Source: an uncultured SAR86 cluster bacterium
GTDB taxonomy: Bacteria > Pseudomonadota > Gammaproteobacteria > Magnimaribacterales > D2472
DNA length: 52,265 nt
Reading direction: 5' to 3'
Assembly (NCBI GenBank): GCA_902528875.1
Contig: CABZTX010000005.1
Location: forward strand, 1-52,265
Shown piece by piece: positions 27,908 through 37,313 of the stretch (position 1 is the stretch's first letter; every line of letters starts with the position of its first letter). The notes under the pieces are model-generated. The model had not been told where the DNA came from. It was given only the letters and a program-made list of their open reading frames with translations, and ran no database searches. The translations under genes and the position numbers were made by a program.

Positions 27908-29392
27908 TTATCTAGGTATGGCCTCTGTTTCTTTTTTACTTTTAAATAAGAATGAAAGGCCAACTAAAATAATTCCGATAACTAGATAGTATTGAATCAT
28001 AAAAGTGAATATTGGCTGAACAGAGTCCAAGCCATCAGCAGTTGCATCGCCTCCAAGCAATCCAGCTAAAACTCCGCCTATTGCAGAAGCTAAAAACCAT
28101 AATCCGAACATCTGGCCCATATATCTTTTTGGAGAATATTTTGAAAATGCTGAAAGTCCAATTGGTGACAAGGCAAGCTCACCCCAAGTTTGGAGTAAGT
28201 ATGTGATTAAAAGCCATTGCATACCTACGGGGGCAGATTCCATAGCCAATCCAACTGCAAAGACCATAACCATAAAACTTATAGCCATAAAAAATAAACC
28301 TATAGCAAACTTTATTGGCAAAGATGGATCCATGTTTCTTCTTGCTAAATTAGCCCATATGCCAGCAAAAATTGGTGCAAAAGTTACAACAAATATGGGA
28401 TTTGCAAACTGCAACCATCCAATTGGTATGATGTAACCTGCAACAGACAAGTCAGTAAAATCTCTTGCAAAAATACTTAATGAACTCGCTGACTGATCAA
28501 AACCAGACCAAAAAGCAGCAGCTCCTACAAATAGAACAAATAATAATAATAGGTTACGTTTTTCATTAAAATCCAATCCTGCAAAAAAATATAAATATAA
28601 AAAGTATATTCCTGCCACTATTGTTAAAAAATATGCAAAATTTTCAGCAAAAGTTCTTGGATCGATAGAAATGATGCCAAATAATCCTAATGCAATAACT
28701 ATGAACATTAAAGCTAGACTATTTTTTGTCCATTTGATTAGCTTATTTCTTTTAATATCCTCCATATCATTAGGCTTTTCACCTGCATCGCCTAACAAAT
28801 GCTTGAACTTTAGATATTGATATACTCCTAATACCATTCCGACTCCTGCAGCACCAAACCCATAATGCCAACCTATTTTTTCACCCAACCAGGCACAAAT
28901 TAAGAATCCAAGAGTTGATCCAATATTTATGGACATATAAAAAATTGTGTAGCCAGAATCTCTTCTTGTATCATCATCAGAATATAACTTCCCAACAATT
29001 GTTGATATATTTCCTTTGAGCAATCCAGTACCTAAAACTACTAAAATTAGACCAAGAAAAAAAGTTTGCTCAAGAGGTATTGCAAGAGTGAAGTGACCTA
29101 ACGCAATAATTATCGCTCCAATTAATACTGCTTTTTGATGTCCTAAAATATTATCAGCAATCCAGCCACCAGGTACGACCATAAAATAAACAAAACCAAC
29201 ATAAATACCATATATTGCATTTGCATCTATTGCTGACATTCCCATTCCAGGGTTAAATCCAGTGATGGAGCCAGTCATATATAAAACCAATAAGGCTCTC
29301 ATGCCATAGTAAGACATCCTCTCCCACATCTCTGTTAAGAACAATGTTCTTAGACCGATAGGATGCCCAAAGAAACTTTTATCTGTATTCAT
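27908..29392 (-). CDS. Proton-dependent oligopeptide transporter (POT/PTR family)
   Basis: A proton-coupled importer of di- and tripeptides in the inner membrane. The 494-aa protein has the family signature ExxER at residues 21-25 (EMWER, followed by MSYYGMRALLVLY), the PTR motif around GGWIADNILGHQKAVLIG, and GTGLLKGNISTIVGKLY near residue 125. About 12-14 hydrophobic helices are visible, including a pair in the middle typical of bacterial POTs. It is oriented away from a divergent RDD protein, 39 bases apart. Peptide uptake fits a heterotrophic marine lifestyle; exact substrate is not determinable. Confidence 0.93.
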   Translation of the reverse strand: MNTDKSFFGHPIGLRTLFLTEMWERMSYYGMRALLVLYMTGSITGFNPGMGMSAIDANAIYGIYVGFVYFMVVPGGWIADNILGHQKAVLIGAIIIALGHFTLAIPLEQTFFLGLILVVLGTGLLKGNISTIVGKLYSDDDTRRDSGYTIFYMSINIGSTLGFLICAWLGEKIGWHYGFGAAGVGMVLGVYQYLKFKHLLGDAGEKPNDMEDIKRNKLIKWTKNSLALMFIVIALGLFGIISIDPRTFAENFAYFLTIVAGIYFLYLYFFAGLDFNEKRNLLLLFVLFVGAAAFWSGFDQSASSLSIFARDFTDLSVAGYIIPIGWLQFANPIFVVTFAPIFAGIWANLARRNMDPSLPIKFAIGLFFMAISFMVMVFAVGLAMESAPVGMQWLLITYLLQTWGELALSPIGLSAFSKYSPKRYMGQMFGLWFLASAIGGVLAGLLGGDATADGLDSVQPIFTFMIQYYLVIGIILVGLSFLFKSKKETEAIPR

Positions 29393-29431
29393 AGTAATTT
29401 ATTTTTTTTAATAATCTTGTACTATAGCAAA

Positions 29432-29842
29432 ATGAATAATAAATCATATATCGTATTTCCTTTGAGAAGGATTGCAGCTGCGGTTTATGATATTTTTTTA
29501 TTGCTTGGAGTATGGTTCTTAGTAGGTTCAATTGGAGTTTGGATTAATGGGGGTATTATTGAAAATAAATTTATAGGACCAATACTTGTGTTAATTAGCA
29601 CATGGGCCTTTTATATATATTTTTGGACTCATGGAGGTAAAACACTAGGAATGGCTGTTTGGAATTTTGAGATATATAGTCTTGATAATAAAAAAATCGG
29701 TTTTAAAAAAGCATCTATAAGATTTGCCTTCAATTTGATAACTGTTTTACTTTGCGGCCTTCCATTGATACTAATATATTTAACAGAAAAAAGTCTTTCT
29801 TTGAGTGATTACCTTTCAAAAACCTCATATAGAAAGATCTAA
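29432..29842 (+). CDS. RDD-family small membrane protein
   Basis: A 136-aa membrane protein with the RDD-domain layout: an N-terminal RRIAAAVYDIFLLLG (Arg and Asp in the first helix), a second helix (about 44-62), the THGGKTLGM motif near 68 and a C-terminal helix pair. The family is thought to act in transport, and some members are Na+/H+ antiporters; the role of this one is unknown. ATG 29432 is preferred to an in-frame ATG at 29363, which would lie inside the divergent transporter gene. Its stop overlaps the convergent lptG stop by 4 bases. Confidence 0.85.
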   Translation: MNNKSYIVFPLRRIAAAVYDIFLLLGVWFLVGSIGVWINGGIIENKFIGPILVLISTWAFYIYFWTHGGKTLGMAVWNFEIYSLDNKKIGFKKASIRFAFNLITVLLCGLPLILIYLTEKSLSLSDYLSKTSYRKI

Positions 29843-30888
29843 ATATTTTTATAAAGTCTTAAACTTAATATTATTAAGATCATTGAGGGCAATGCTATTC
29901 CGATAACAACAGGTAGGTTATAGGATATAAATACGCTTGCAGATAAGTCTTGAATTAATCGATAAATAAATGCACCAACTATAGATATTATTATTTTACC
30001 TCCAATAGTTGTTTCCCTTAGAGAAGTAAAGACTAAAGATCCAAAAAATACTATAAGTAAAAAAATTGAAATTGGTAAAAAAAGCTTTTTATAAAAATAT
30101 TTGTCTATATGAGATTTAAAAATAATATCTTTTTTCAAAGTGCTGTTTGAAAATAATTTTTTATATAAATATAAATCGACAATTCCAAGATTATTAATAT
30201 TATCAAGAGTTATTTTTGATCTGAGCGGTATATCGAAGTTAACATATTCTTTAATCTCAGTATTATCTAAAAAATTCTTATAAACTGCATTATCAAAAGT
30301 AATTTTGTCTCCATCTAAAACAGCTGAATCTGAAATAACTGAATGTGAGAGCTTTTTATCTTTAAATTTCAAAAAACGAACCTTGTATATCTTGTTGTCT
30401 AAAACATCATGGAAGTTTAAATATGAATCTCCTGATTTTACCCATTTAGATTGAGCATTAGATATATTATTTCTATTTACAACCAAATTCTTGCTTGCTT
30501 CCGCGTTAAGAAATACATTTCTAAAGCTTATTTCGTCAAGGAATATTAAAGATAGTGTTAAAAAAATTGCACCCAATGAACTTAATGCAACTATTTTGAA
30601 TGGAGAGGAACCAGATGATCTAAGAACATTTAAATTACCCTCTTGATGAGATAAACCTAATGAAATCATTAGACCTAAAAGACATGACCCTTCAACAAAG
30701 TCGATTAGTCGATGAGGCATAGAAAAAAATACGTATTTAATAATATTTGCAAACTTATATTCATTATTAATATTTTCTAATTCTGAGATCAACATAAAGA
30801 CTGAGTCTAAAAGTCCAAAAATAATTAAGATTAAAAACGAAAAATAAAAGGAGCGTTTTATTAAATATCTGTAAAATATCTTGGTCAT
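29839..30888 (-). CDS. lptG: LPS export ABC transporter permease LptG
   Basis: An inner-membrane permease that with LptF and LptB extracts lipopolysaccharide for transport to the outer membrane. The 349-aa protein has three N-terminal helices (about 12-32, 60-80, 100-118), a periplasmic beta-jellyroll region (about 125-265), and three C-terminal helices. VLRSSGSSPFKIV resembles the family coupling region. It overlaps lptF by 4 bases (ATGA), and the pair faces away from pepA, as in E. coli. Confidence 0.9.
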   Translation of the reverse strand: MTKIFYRYLIKRSFYFSFLILIIFGLLDSVFMLISELENINNEYKFANIIKYVFFSMPHRLIDFVEGSCLLGLMISLGLSHQEGNLNVLRSSGSSPFKIVALSSLGAIFLTLSLIFLDEISFRNVFLNAEASKNLVVNRNNISNAQSKWVKSGDSYLNFHDVLDNKIYKVRFLKFKDKKLSHSVISDSAVLDGDKITFDNAVYKNFLDNTEIKEYVNFDIPLRSKITLDNINNLGIVDLYLYKKLFSNSTLKKDIIFKSHIDKYFYKKLFLPISIFLLIVFFGSLVFTSLRETTIGGKIIISIVGAFIYRLIQDLSASVFISYNLPVVIGIALPSMILIILSLRLYKNI

Positions 30889-32027
30889 CTAAAGATCCAA
30901 AGAGAAAGCAATCCAAACAAAAATCCTAAAATAACCTTTGAGAAAATATTAATTTTAAGAATATTTTTTAAATCTAACTCAAAATTGCTTTGTTCTTTTA
31001 AAAGCAAGAAAAATCCGAGTATTAAGAAAAATAAATGTACAAACCAAATATAATCTGAAGAAATCACTATGTCATCTTTAGATGAATCTCTTGCAAGGAT
31101 CAGTAAGCTTAAATATAAAATATAAATAAATATAGATGGCAAAACAACTGATAGCCTTCCCTGTCTAGGCTGAACTTTTGACAAACTTACAGCCAACAAA
31201 AGAAAAATAAAGATTGTTAAAGGTACGGAAATATTCCATTGCATTTGAGACTTTGATGACTTTAAAGAAAAATCAAATAATTTACTAAAAGAAAGACCTT
31301 TTAGGATTTTCACCTCTTTACCAGCCGGTATTTTTAACTCACCAAATTGAGTAATGACTGATGAATCTTTATTAAAAATATTTTGATACATAGAACCATT
31401 TTCAAAATTTAATTCTATTGACGATTCAGTTTCAAAATATTTTAGTCTTGATGCACGAACTAAAGAAGACTTATCATCACTCCCATCAAAGACAATCACT
31501 TTATCAAAAGAGCTATTTTCTTTATCCTCAATATATATAAAGCTTCCATCATCATCATCAAAAAGTATAAGCTCTTTAGGTTTAATTGATGCAAGTTTTT
31601 CTTGAATTGTATCAACAGAGATTATTTCTTTTGAAAGCTCTTTTGTATATGGTGCTACATAAATACTAAGCACTAAAGTAATTAAAAAAAATAGTAATGA
31701 CTGAGGGATTAAATATCTTATTAGATCAATTGAAGATAAGCCACCAGATATATATCCATAAATTTCCCTATCAGAATAAAGTCTGCTGATTGTAATAACT
31801 AAACCAAGGAAGAAAGATAATGGTATCAATAAAGTAACAAAGTCCGGAAACCTCAAGGCAACTACTTTATATATGATGTTTGGATCAATAAGTCCTTCAG
31901 CCGATTGTTCAAAATATCCTATCAACCTCGACCCAACAACTAACATAAATAAAATTGCAAGAATACCTAAAGTCGATTTAAAAACTTCAATATTTAAGCT
32001 TCTAAAAAGAATATTTCTTTTATACAT
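30885..32027 (-). CDS. lptF: LPS export ABC transporter permease LptF
   Basis: The partner permease of LptG. The product is 380 aa from ATG 32027 (MYKRNILFRSL), with three N-terminal helices, the coupling segment ISRLYSDREIYGYISGGLSS near residue 80, a periplasmic domain, and the highly conserved VQPRQGR after the fourth helix, matching VNPRQGR of E. coli. A start 7 codons earlier (32048) is possible, but AAGG precedes 32027 and the extra residues are not family-like. Divergent from pepA with a 67-base gap. Confidence 0.93.
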   Translation of the reverse strand: MYKRNILFRSLNIEVFKSTLGILAILFMLVVGSRLIGYFEQSAEGLIDPNIIYKVVALRFPDFVTLLIPLSFFLGLVITISRLYSDREIYGYISGGLSSIDLIRYLIPQSLLFFLITLVLSIYVAPYTKELSKEIISVDTIQEKLASIKPKELILFDDDDGSFIYIEDKENSSFDKVIVFDGSDDKSSLVRASRLKYFETESSIELNFENGSMYQNIFNKDSSVITQFGELKIPAGKEVKILKGLSFSKLFDFSLKSSKSQMQWNISVPLTIFIFLLLAVSLSKVQPRQGRLSVVLPSIFIYILYLSLLILARDSSKDDIVISSDYIWFVHLFFLILGFFLLLKEQSNFELDLKNILKINIFSKVILGFLFGLLSLWIFR

Positions 32028-32094
32028 GCCTTGTGAACTATGATGCATTACAATAAATATCTTACCAGCATTGAATTAAAAAGGAGAAAAGAAA

Positions 32095-33642
32095 ATGGTA
32101 TATAAAGTTTTAAATAACATAGCTTTAAAGAATGTTAATAATAATGTAATTTCTAACATTGCAACTGATTTACTAGTAATACCAGTAAATAAGAAAGTCA
32201 CTTCGTCATACGAATTTAAAGAATTAGATAAGAAATCAAAGGGATACCTATTAAAATCATCAAAGGATGCACTTAATCCAGGTAATCAAAATCATCTAGT
32301 GTCTTCATTAGAAGGAATCAAGGCCAAAAAAATACTCCTTATTCAAGATCTTAACGAAAAAGATGATATTTATCTTTGGTTAAATAAATATAAGTATATT
32401 GCCAAAGTTGCTAATTCAATGAACTGTAAAAGTATGGCGATACTAGATGGTCAGTGTTATCCAAAAGGAAAGGATCAATCATGGTTTTTAGAGATGATCT
32501 CTAGATCTATTGAGTCTGGGGCATATATTTTCTCTACAACAAAAAATAAGACTGCAAAAACTGAGAAAATTGGTAAGCAAGTAGTTTCAAGTAAAGTTTC
32601 ACTCAAAAATGTATCAATTATTACATCCAAACTTTCCTCAACCGAAATTAAAAAAGCAAAGACTGCGATTCTAAGAGGTTTCTCTGTCGGTGAGGGTGTT
32701 AATACTGCAAAACATCTTGGTGATTTACCTGCCAATCATGCAACACCTAAGTTGATAGAAAAAATAGTAAAAAATACAACTAAACAATATTCAGGTCTTA
32801 AGGTTAAAACATTGAATGAAAAAGACTTAGCAAAACTAAAAATGGGTTCTTATCTCAGTGTGTCTAAAGGAAGTGATGAACCACCAAGAATGATCATTAT
32901 TGAATATAAGGGTGGTAATAAAAGTGAAAAGCCAGTAGCTCTTGTTGGAAAAGGTATTACTTTTGATACTGGAGGAATTTCAATAAAACCCAGCTCAGGG
33001 ATGGATGAGATGAAATGGGATATGTGTGGTGCTGGAACTGTATTTGGAGTGATGTGTTCTCTTGCAAGAATAAAAGCCAATGTTAATGTTGTAGGAATTA
33101 TGGCCTGTGCGGAAAACATGCCCTCAGCAAGAGCAACAAAACCGGGAGATGTTGTTACATCTATGTCAGGTCAAACCATTGAAGTTCTAAACACTGATGC
33201 AGAAGGTAGATTAGTTCTCGCAGATGCTCTTACCTATGTTGGGAGGTACAATCCATCCTATGTCATAGATATGGCTACATTAACAGGTGCTGTTGTAATT
33301 GCTCTGGGCAGCCATGCAAGTGGTGTAATGGCTAATGATCAATTTCTAGCAGATAAAATCATTGAGTCTGGAGAAGAAACAGGTGATAGAGCTTGGCAAT
33401 TACCACTTTGGAATGAGTATAAATCATGTACAAAGACTAATTTTGCTGATCTAGCAAATATTGGTGGAGGAAGAGAGGCTGGAACTATTCATGCTGCTGC
33501 GTTTCTATCTAAATTTGCTGAAAACTATAAATGGGCACATATGGATATTGCTGCATCAGCTTGGTCAAGCTCTCCAAAAGGTGGAACAGGAAGACCAGTC
33601 TCTTTAATATGTGATTTGATATTAAATAAGAAACTAAAATAA
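32095..33642 (+). CDS. pepA: Cytosol leucyl aminopeptidase
   Basis: An M17 di-zinc aminopeptidase; in E. coli it also binds DNA at carAB and at cer sites. The 515-aa protein has an N-terminal macro-like domain (about 1-180) and a catalytic domain with GKGITFDTGGISIKP, the metal and substrate residues in MKWDMCGAG, and the signature NTDAEGRLVLADAL near 370. A strong ribosome binding site (AAGGAG) lies before the ATG. In E. coli holC lies between pepA and valS; here valS follows after 11 bases. Confidence 0.96.
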   Translation: MVYKVLNNIALKNVNNNVISNIATDLLVIPVNKKVTSSYEFKELDKKSKGYLLKSSKDALNPGNQNHLVSSLEGIKAKKILLIQDLNEKDDIYLWLNKYKYIAKVANSMNCKSMAILDGQCYPKGKDQSWFLEMISRSIESGAYIFSTTKNKTAKTEKIGKQVVSSKVSLKNVSIITSKLSSTEIKKAKTAILRGFSVGEGVNTAKHLGDLPANHATPKLIEKIVKNTTKQYSGLKVKTLNEKDLAKLKMGSYLSVSKGSDEPPRMIIIEYKGGNKSEKPVALVGKGITFDTGGISIKPSSGMDEMKWDMCGAGTVFGVMCSLARIKANVNVVGIMACAENMPSARATKPGDVVTSMSGQTIEVLNTDAEGRLVLADALTYVGRYNPSYVIDMATLTGAVVIALGSHASGVMANDQFLADKIIESGEETGDRAWQLPLWNEYKSCTKTNFADLANIGGGREAGTIHAAAFLSKFAENYKWAHMDIAASAWSSSPKGGTGRPVSLICDLILNKKLK

Positions 33643-33653
33643 ACTAATTAGCA

Positions 33654-35873
33654 ATGGATAAGAGGTACAACCCTATTGATGTTGAAGAGAAATGGGTTGA
33701 TATTTGGTCAAAGAAAGTTTTCCTAAATAGGAATGGAAATGATTCATTTTCTTTGGTAATTCCTCCCCCAAATGTAACAGGGACATTACATATGGGGCAT
33801 AGCTTTCAATATGCGATTATGGATTTTTATACTAGATACAATCATATGTCTGGCAAAAAGGTTCATTGGCAGGTTGGAGCAGATCATGCAGGGATAGCTA
33901 CTCAACTAGTTGTTGAAAATAATTTATCAAAAAAAGGAACTAATAAAAAAGAAATTGGCAGAGAAGACTTTCTCGATGAGGTATGGAAATGGAAGGATTT
34001 TTCAGAGGATAAAATACAAAGACAAATAAAAAGATTAGGATCATCAGTTGATTGGAGTAAATATAGATTTACCCTTGATGATGGTTTTTCAAAAGCTGTA
34101 AATAAAGCATTTATTGAGTTATATCGACAAAATAAAATTTATAGAGGATATAGATTGGTCAATTGGGATCCATCTTTAAAAACTGCTGTATCTGATCTTG
34201 AAGTTGTAAGACAAGAAAAAAAAGGGCTAATTTGGCACATAAAATACCCCATTAACGACTCAGATGAATTTGTAACAGTAGCAACAACAAGGCCCGAAAC
34301 CATGTTTGGTGATATGGCTATTGCAGTCAATCCAAAAGATTCAAGATATAAATCATTAATTGGAAAATATGCTCTACTGCCATTTAAAAATAGAAAAATT
34401 CCAATTATTGGCGATAATTATGTAGATATGGACTTTGGAACAGGGTGTTTAAAAATTACTCCTGGTCATGATTTTAATGATTATGAAATTGGAAAAAAAT
34501 ATGCATTGCATGAAAAAAATGAAATAGTTCATACTTCGGATGATCTTAATGATTTTAAACCAATCAATATTTTTAACGATGAGGCTTGGACAAATGAAAA
34601 TGTACCAGAACCCTTTAACAATTTGGATAGATTTAAAGCTAGAAAACTCGTACTTGAAAAGCTTTCTGAACTTAAACTTCTCGTCAAGGAAGAAGAATGT
34701 GATCTGAGCATTCCGAGAGGCGAAAGATCTAATATTGTTATTGAACCAAAATTAAGCAATCAATGGTATGTGAAAACTTCAGGTATGGCTAAAAAAGCAA
34801 ATGAAGAAGTAAGGAAAGGAAATATTAAATTTCATCCCGAAAACTGGATTAAAACATATTTTAATTGGATGGATAATATTGAAGATTGGTGCATCAGTAG
34901 GCAAATTTGGTGGGGGCATAGAATCCCAGCTTGGTATGATCAAAGTGGAAATATTTATGTTGGTGAAAATGAGGAGGATGTCAGGAATCGCTATAAGTTA
35001 GAAGATGCAGACCTCATACAGGATGAAGATGTGCTTGATACTTGGTTTTCTTCGAGCTTGTGGCCATTTGGATCACTGGGTTGGCCTGAAGAAAGTAAAG
35101 ATTATAAAGAATTTTTTCCAACTTCTCTTTTAGTAACAGGCTTTGACATAATTTTCTTTTGGGTTGCCAGAATGATGATGATGAGTTTAGAGTTTACTGG
35201 AAAAATCCCATTTAAAGATATATATGTTACAGGTTTAGTCCGTGACGAAAATGGTCAAAAAATGTCAAAATCTAAAGGCAACATTATAGATCCAGTTGAT
35301 TTAATTTATGGAATAACAATTGATGATCTAATTAAAAAAAGAACAACTAACTTGATGCAGGAAGGCCTTGCAGAAAAAATTGAGAGAAAGACAAGAAAAC
35401 AATTTCCAAATGGTATTGATTCTTACGGCACAGATGCTTTGAGGATGACATTCTTCTCATTAGCAACTCACAGTAAAGATATAAGTTTTGAGTTTGGAAG
35501 GCTAAAGGGATATAGAAATTTTTGTACTAAGATATGGAACGCTGCAAGATTTATCGATGGTTATCCCAATGAAAGAGATGCTTTTGTAAATGAAAATAAT
35601 AATGATAAATGGATCTATGATGAATTTTCTAAAACAAAAACTCAAATAAATAGAAATATTTCTGATTACAGGTTAGATTTTGCTGTTAATGAAATATATG
35701 AATTTTTTTGGAGTAAATTTTGTGATGTGTATATTGAAGAGTGTAAAAAATCAGGAAAGACTGCAAATCTAAGGCCTCTTTTAAAAGAAATCATATATGT
35801 ACTTCACCCTTTTGCACCCTTCATTACCGAAGAAATAAGCAGTTTGTTGTTTAATGATAGAATTATTTTGTAA
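33654..35873 (+). CDS. valS: Valyl-tRNA synthetase, lacking the usual C-terminal region
   Basis: Charges tRNA-Val. Class Ia signatures are intact: HMGH at 46-49 in PPPNVTGTLHMGHSF, the editing motif TTRPETMFGD near 220, the binding region WCISRQIWWGHRIPAWY near 415, and KMSKS near 536-540. The protein stops at 739 aa, straight after HPFAPFITEEISSLLF in the anticodon-binding domain. E. coli ValRS (951 aa) continues for ~200 residues, including the coiled-coil arm that contacts tRNA. The TAA is followed 1 base later by the convergent elaA-like stop, so no detached 3' piece is present. The enzyme may be naturally short, or the end may have been lost recently. Confidence 0.95.
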   Translation: MDKRYNPIDVEEKWVDIWSKKVFLNRNGNDSFSLVIPPPNVTGTLHMGHSFQYAIMDFYTRYNHMSGKKVHWQVGADHAGIATQLVVENNLSKKGTNKKEIGREDFLDEVWKWKDFSEDKIQRQIKRLGSSVDWSKYRFTLDDGFSKAVNKAFIELYRQNKIYRGYRLVNWDPSLKTAVSDLEVVRQEKKGLIWHIKYPINDSDEFVTVATTRPETMFGDMAIAVNPKDSRYKSLIGKYALLPFKNRKIPIIGDNYVDMDFGTGCLKITPGHDFNDYEIGKKYALHEKNEIVHTSDDLNDFKPINIFNDEAWTNENVPEPFNNLDRFKARKLVLEKLSELKLLVKEEECDLSIPRGERSNIVIEPKLSNQWYVKTSGMAKKANEEVRKGNIKFHPENWIKTYFNWMDNIEDWCISRQIWWGHRIPAWYDQSGNIYVGENEEDVRNRYKLEDADLIQDEDVLDTWFSSSLWPFGSLGWPEESKDYKEFFPTSLLVTGFDIIFFWVARMMMMSLEFTGKIPFKDIYVTGLVRDENGQKMSKSKGNIIDPVDLIYGITIDDLIKKRTTNLMQEGLAEKIERKTRKQFPNGIDSYGTDALRMTFFSLATHSKDISFEFGRLKGYRNFCTKIWNAARFIDGYPNERDAFVNENNNDKWIYDEFSKTKTQINRNISDYRLDFAVNEIYEFFWSKFCDVYIEECKKSGKTANLRPLLKEIIYVLHPFAPFITEEISSLLFNDRIIL

Positions 35874-35874
35874 T

Positions 35875-36324
35875 TTAGATATACATTTGTATATGATCAA
35901 TATCATCCTCTAAATATACATCTCCTCTTGATCTAAATCCCAAGTTTACATAAAAACTCTCTAGCCTATGTTGAGCTGAAATAATTATTTCATTTTTTGG
36001 GTACTTTCCTTTTAAGAAATCAATGCCATAACGAGTTATTAGTTTGCCATAGTCTTTGTTCCTATTTTTTTCGGAAACAACTATTCTACCCATTGATGAT
36101 TCCTTATATTTTACATTTGGAGAAAAGGCTCTCAAGTATGCAACAAGATCATCATCTTCATATCCTAATAAATGGAATGCATCTTGATCAAAATAATCGG
36201 CATCTAGGTATGGACAATTTTGTTCAACAACAAAAACTTGTTGCCTTAGATTTAAAATCGCATATAAATCATCAATTGATAGATCTGAAAATTCTTTAAA
36301 TAAAAGTTTAATATTGTTAGTCAC
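35875..36324 (-). CDS. elaA: ElaA-type GNAT N-acetyltransferase
   Basis: A 149-aa GNAT protein. LRQQVFVVEQNCPYLDAD near residues 26-43 matches the characteristic ElaA stretch FVVEQNCPYQDID, and GRIVVSEKNRNKDYGKLI is the acetyl-CoA-binding part, slightly degenerate. YVNLGFRSRGDVYLEDDIDHI is typical of the ElaA C-terminus. The substrate of the family is not known. It is convergent with valS (1-base gap between stops) and divergent from gpx. Confidence 0.85.
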   Translation of the reverse strand: MTNNIKLLFKEFSDLSIDDLYAILNLRQQVFVVEQNCPYLDADYFDQDAFHLLGYEDDDLVAYLRAFSPNVKYKESSMGRIVVSEKNRNKDYGKLITRYGIDFLKGKYPKNEIIISAQHRLESFYVNLGFRSRGDVYLEDDIDHIQMYI

Positions 36325-36353
36325 TATAAATTAGTTTATTTTGTCTATACTTA

Positions 36354-36359
36354 TATAAT
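36354..36359 (+). promoter_or_regulatory. -10 element for glutathione peroxidase gene
   Basis: A perfect TATAAT lies 33 bases before the gpx ATG in the 68-base divergent gap. No clear -35 is seen at the right distance. Confidence 0.35.
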
Positions 36360-36392
36360 GTTTAGACATTTTCGCATACATATTAAAACTTT

Positions 36393-36872
36393 ATGAAAAC
36401 TATTTATTCTTTTTCAGTAAAAGATTCAGATCTTAATGATGTCTCATTGAAAATTTTTAAAAATAAAGTTCTTTTAATTGTAAACGTTGCCAGTTTTTGT
36501 GGACTTACCTACCAATACAAAGGATTAGAAAAAATTCATAAAAAATATGCAAATAAAGGTTTGGAAATTTTAGGTTTTCCTTGCAATCAGTTTGGATTCC
36601 AAGAGCCTGGAACAAATGAGGAAATCAAAGATTTTTGTGAATCAAATTATGGAGTTACATTTAGGATTATGAATAAAATAAATGTAAATGGAGCAAATGC
36701 AGATCCTTTTTATAACTTTCTGAAAAAACAAAAACCTGGTGTAATTGAAACTCCTCAAATAAAGTGGAATTTTACAAAATTTTTGATAAATAGAGATGGT
36801 TACGTTGTTGAGCGCTTAGGTCCTCAAGCTGAGATTGAGGAAATTGAGACAAAAATTTTAGATTTGATTTAG
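36393..36872 (+). CDS. Glutathione peroxidase family (thiol peroxidase) protein
   Basis: Reduces hydroperoxides with thiols. The 159-aa protein has the family catalytic set with cysteine in place of selenocysteine: Cys36 in NVASFCGLT, Gln66 in FPCNQFG (with Cys64 as possible resolving residue), and Trp125-Asn126 in KWNFTKF. It is similar in size to the E. coli BtuE protein. Such cysteine forms usually use thioredoxin. Its stop is directly adjacent to the convergent rimI stop with no bases between. Confidence 0.92.
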   Translation: MKTIYSFSVKDSDLNDVSLKIFKNKVLLIVNVASFCGLTYQYKGLEKIHKKYANKGLEILGFPCNQFGFQEPGTNEEIKDFCESNYGVTFRIMNKINVNGANADPFYNFLKKQKPGVIETPQIKWNFTKFLINRDGYVVERLGPQAEIEEIETKILDLI

Positions 36873-37310
36873 TCATATCTCTAAACTCATCAGAATTGCA
36901 TCATCAGGATTATCACCGGAATAATAATCAACTCTTAATGCATCTTCTATAAATTTATATTTTTTATAAAAAGATAGTGCTTTTTGATTTTTTGATCTTA
37001 CCTCAAGAAAAATTCTTTTTGCACCTAAGACTTTAGACTGTTTTATTAGTGATTCTAATAACAAACTTCCTGCCCCTTTATTTTGCCAATCTTTAATGAT
37101 TCCAATATTAAGTAAATGAGCTTCTCTTTTTATAATAGAAAAAATAATAAACCCAATAAGTTGGGAATCAGCCTTACATATTAGTGAGTGATGTCCAATT
37201 TCAAATGATGAATAAAAGTTTTCTTTTGACCATGGAGTTGGATTAACCTGTTTCTCAATTTTATATGCCTCTTCTAAATCAGATTGATCCATTAATGATA
37301 TCTTTAGCAT
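36873..37310 (-). CDS. rimI: Ribosomal protein S18-alanine N-acetyltransferase
   Basis: Acetylates the N-terminal alanine of ribosomal protein S18. The 145-aa GNAT protein shows PTPWSKENF near residue 24, the acetyl-CoA-binding IIKDWQNKGAGSLLLE near 75-90, and LEVRSKNQKALSFYKKYKF near 102-120, with the RimI-like C-terminal DYYSGDNPDDAILMSL. It follows holD by 3 bases; holD-rimI is the E. coli order and supports both calls. Confidence 0.92.
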   Translation of the reverse strand: MLKISLMDQSDLEEAYKIEKQVNPTPWSKENFYSSFEIGHHSLICKADSQLIGFIIFSIIKREAHLLNIGIIKDWQNKGAGSLLLESLIKQSKVLGAKRIFLEVRSKNQKALSFYKKYKFIEDALRVDYYSGDNPDDAILMSLEI

Positions 37311-37313
37311 TTT

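Noticed and set aside
27705-27989. Plus-strand 94-aa hydrophobic frame
   Set aside because: It overlaps dapE and the transporter gene out of frame and is rich in Phe and Ile from T-runs, a composition artefact.
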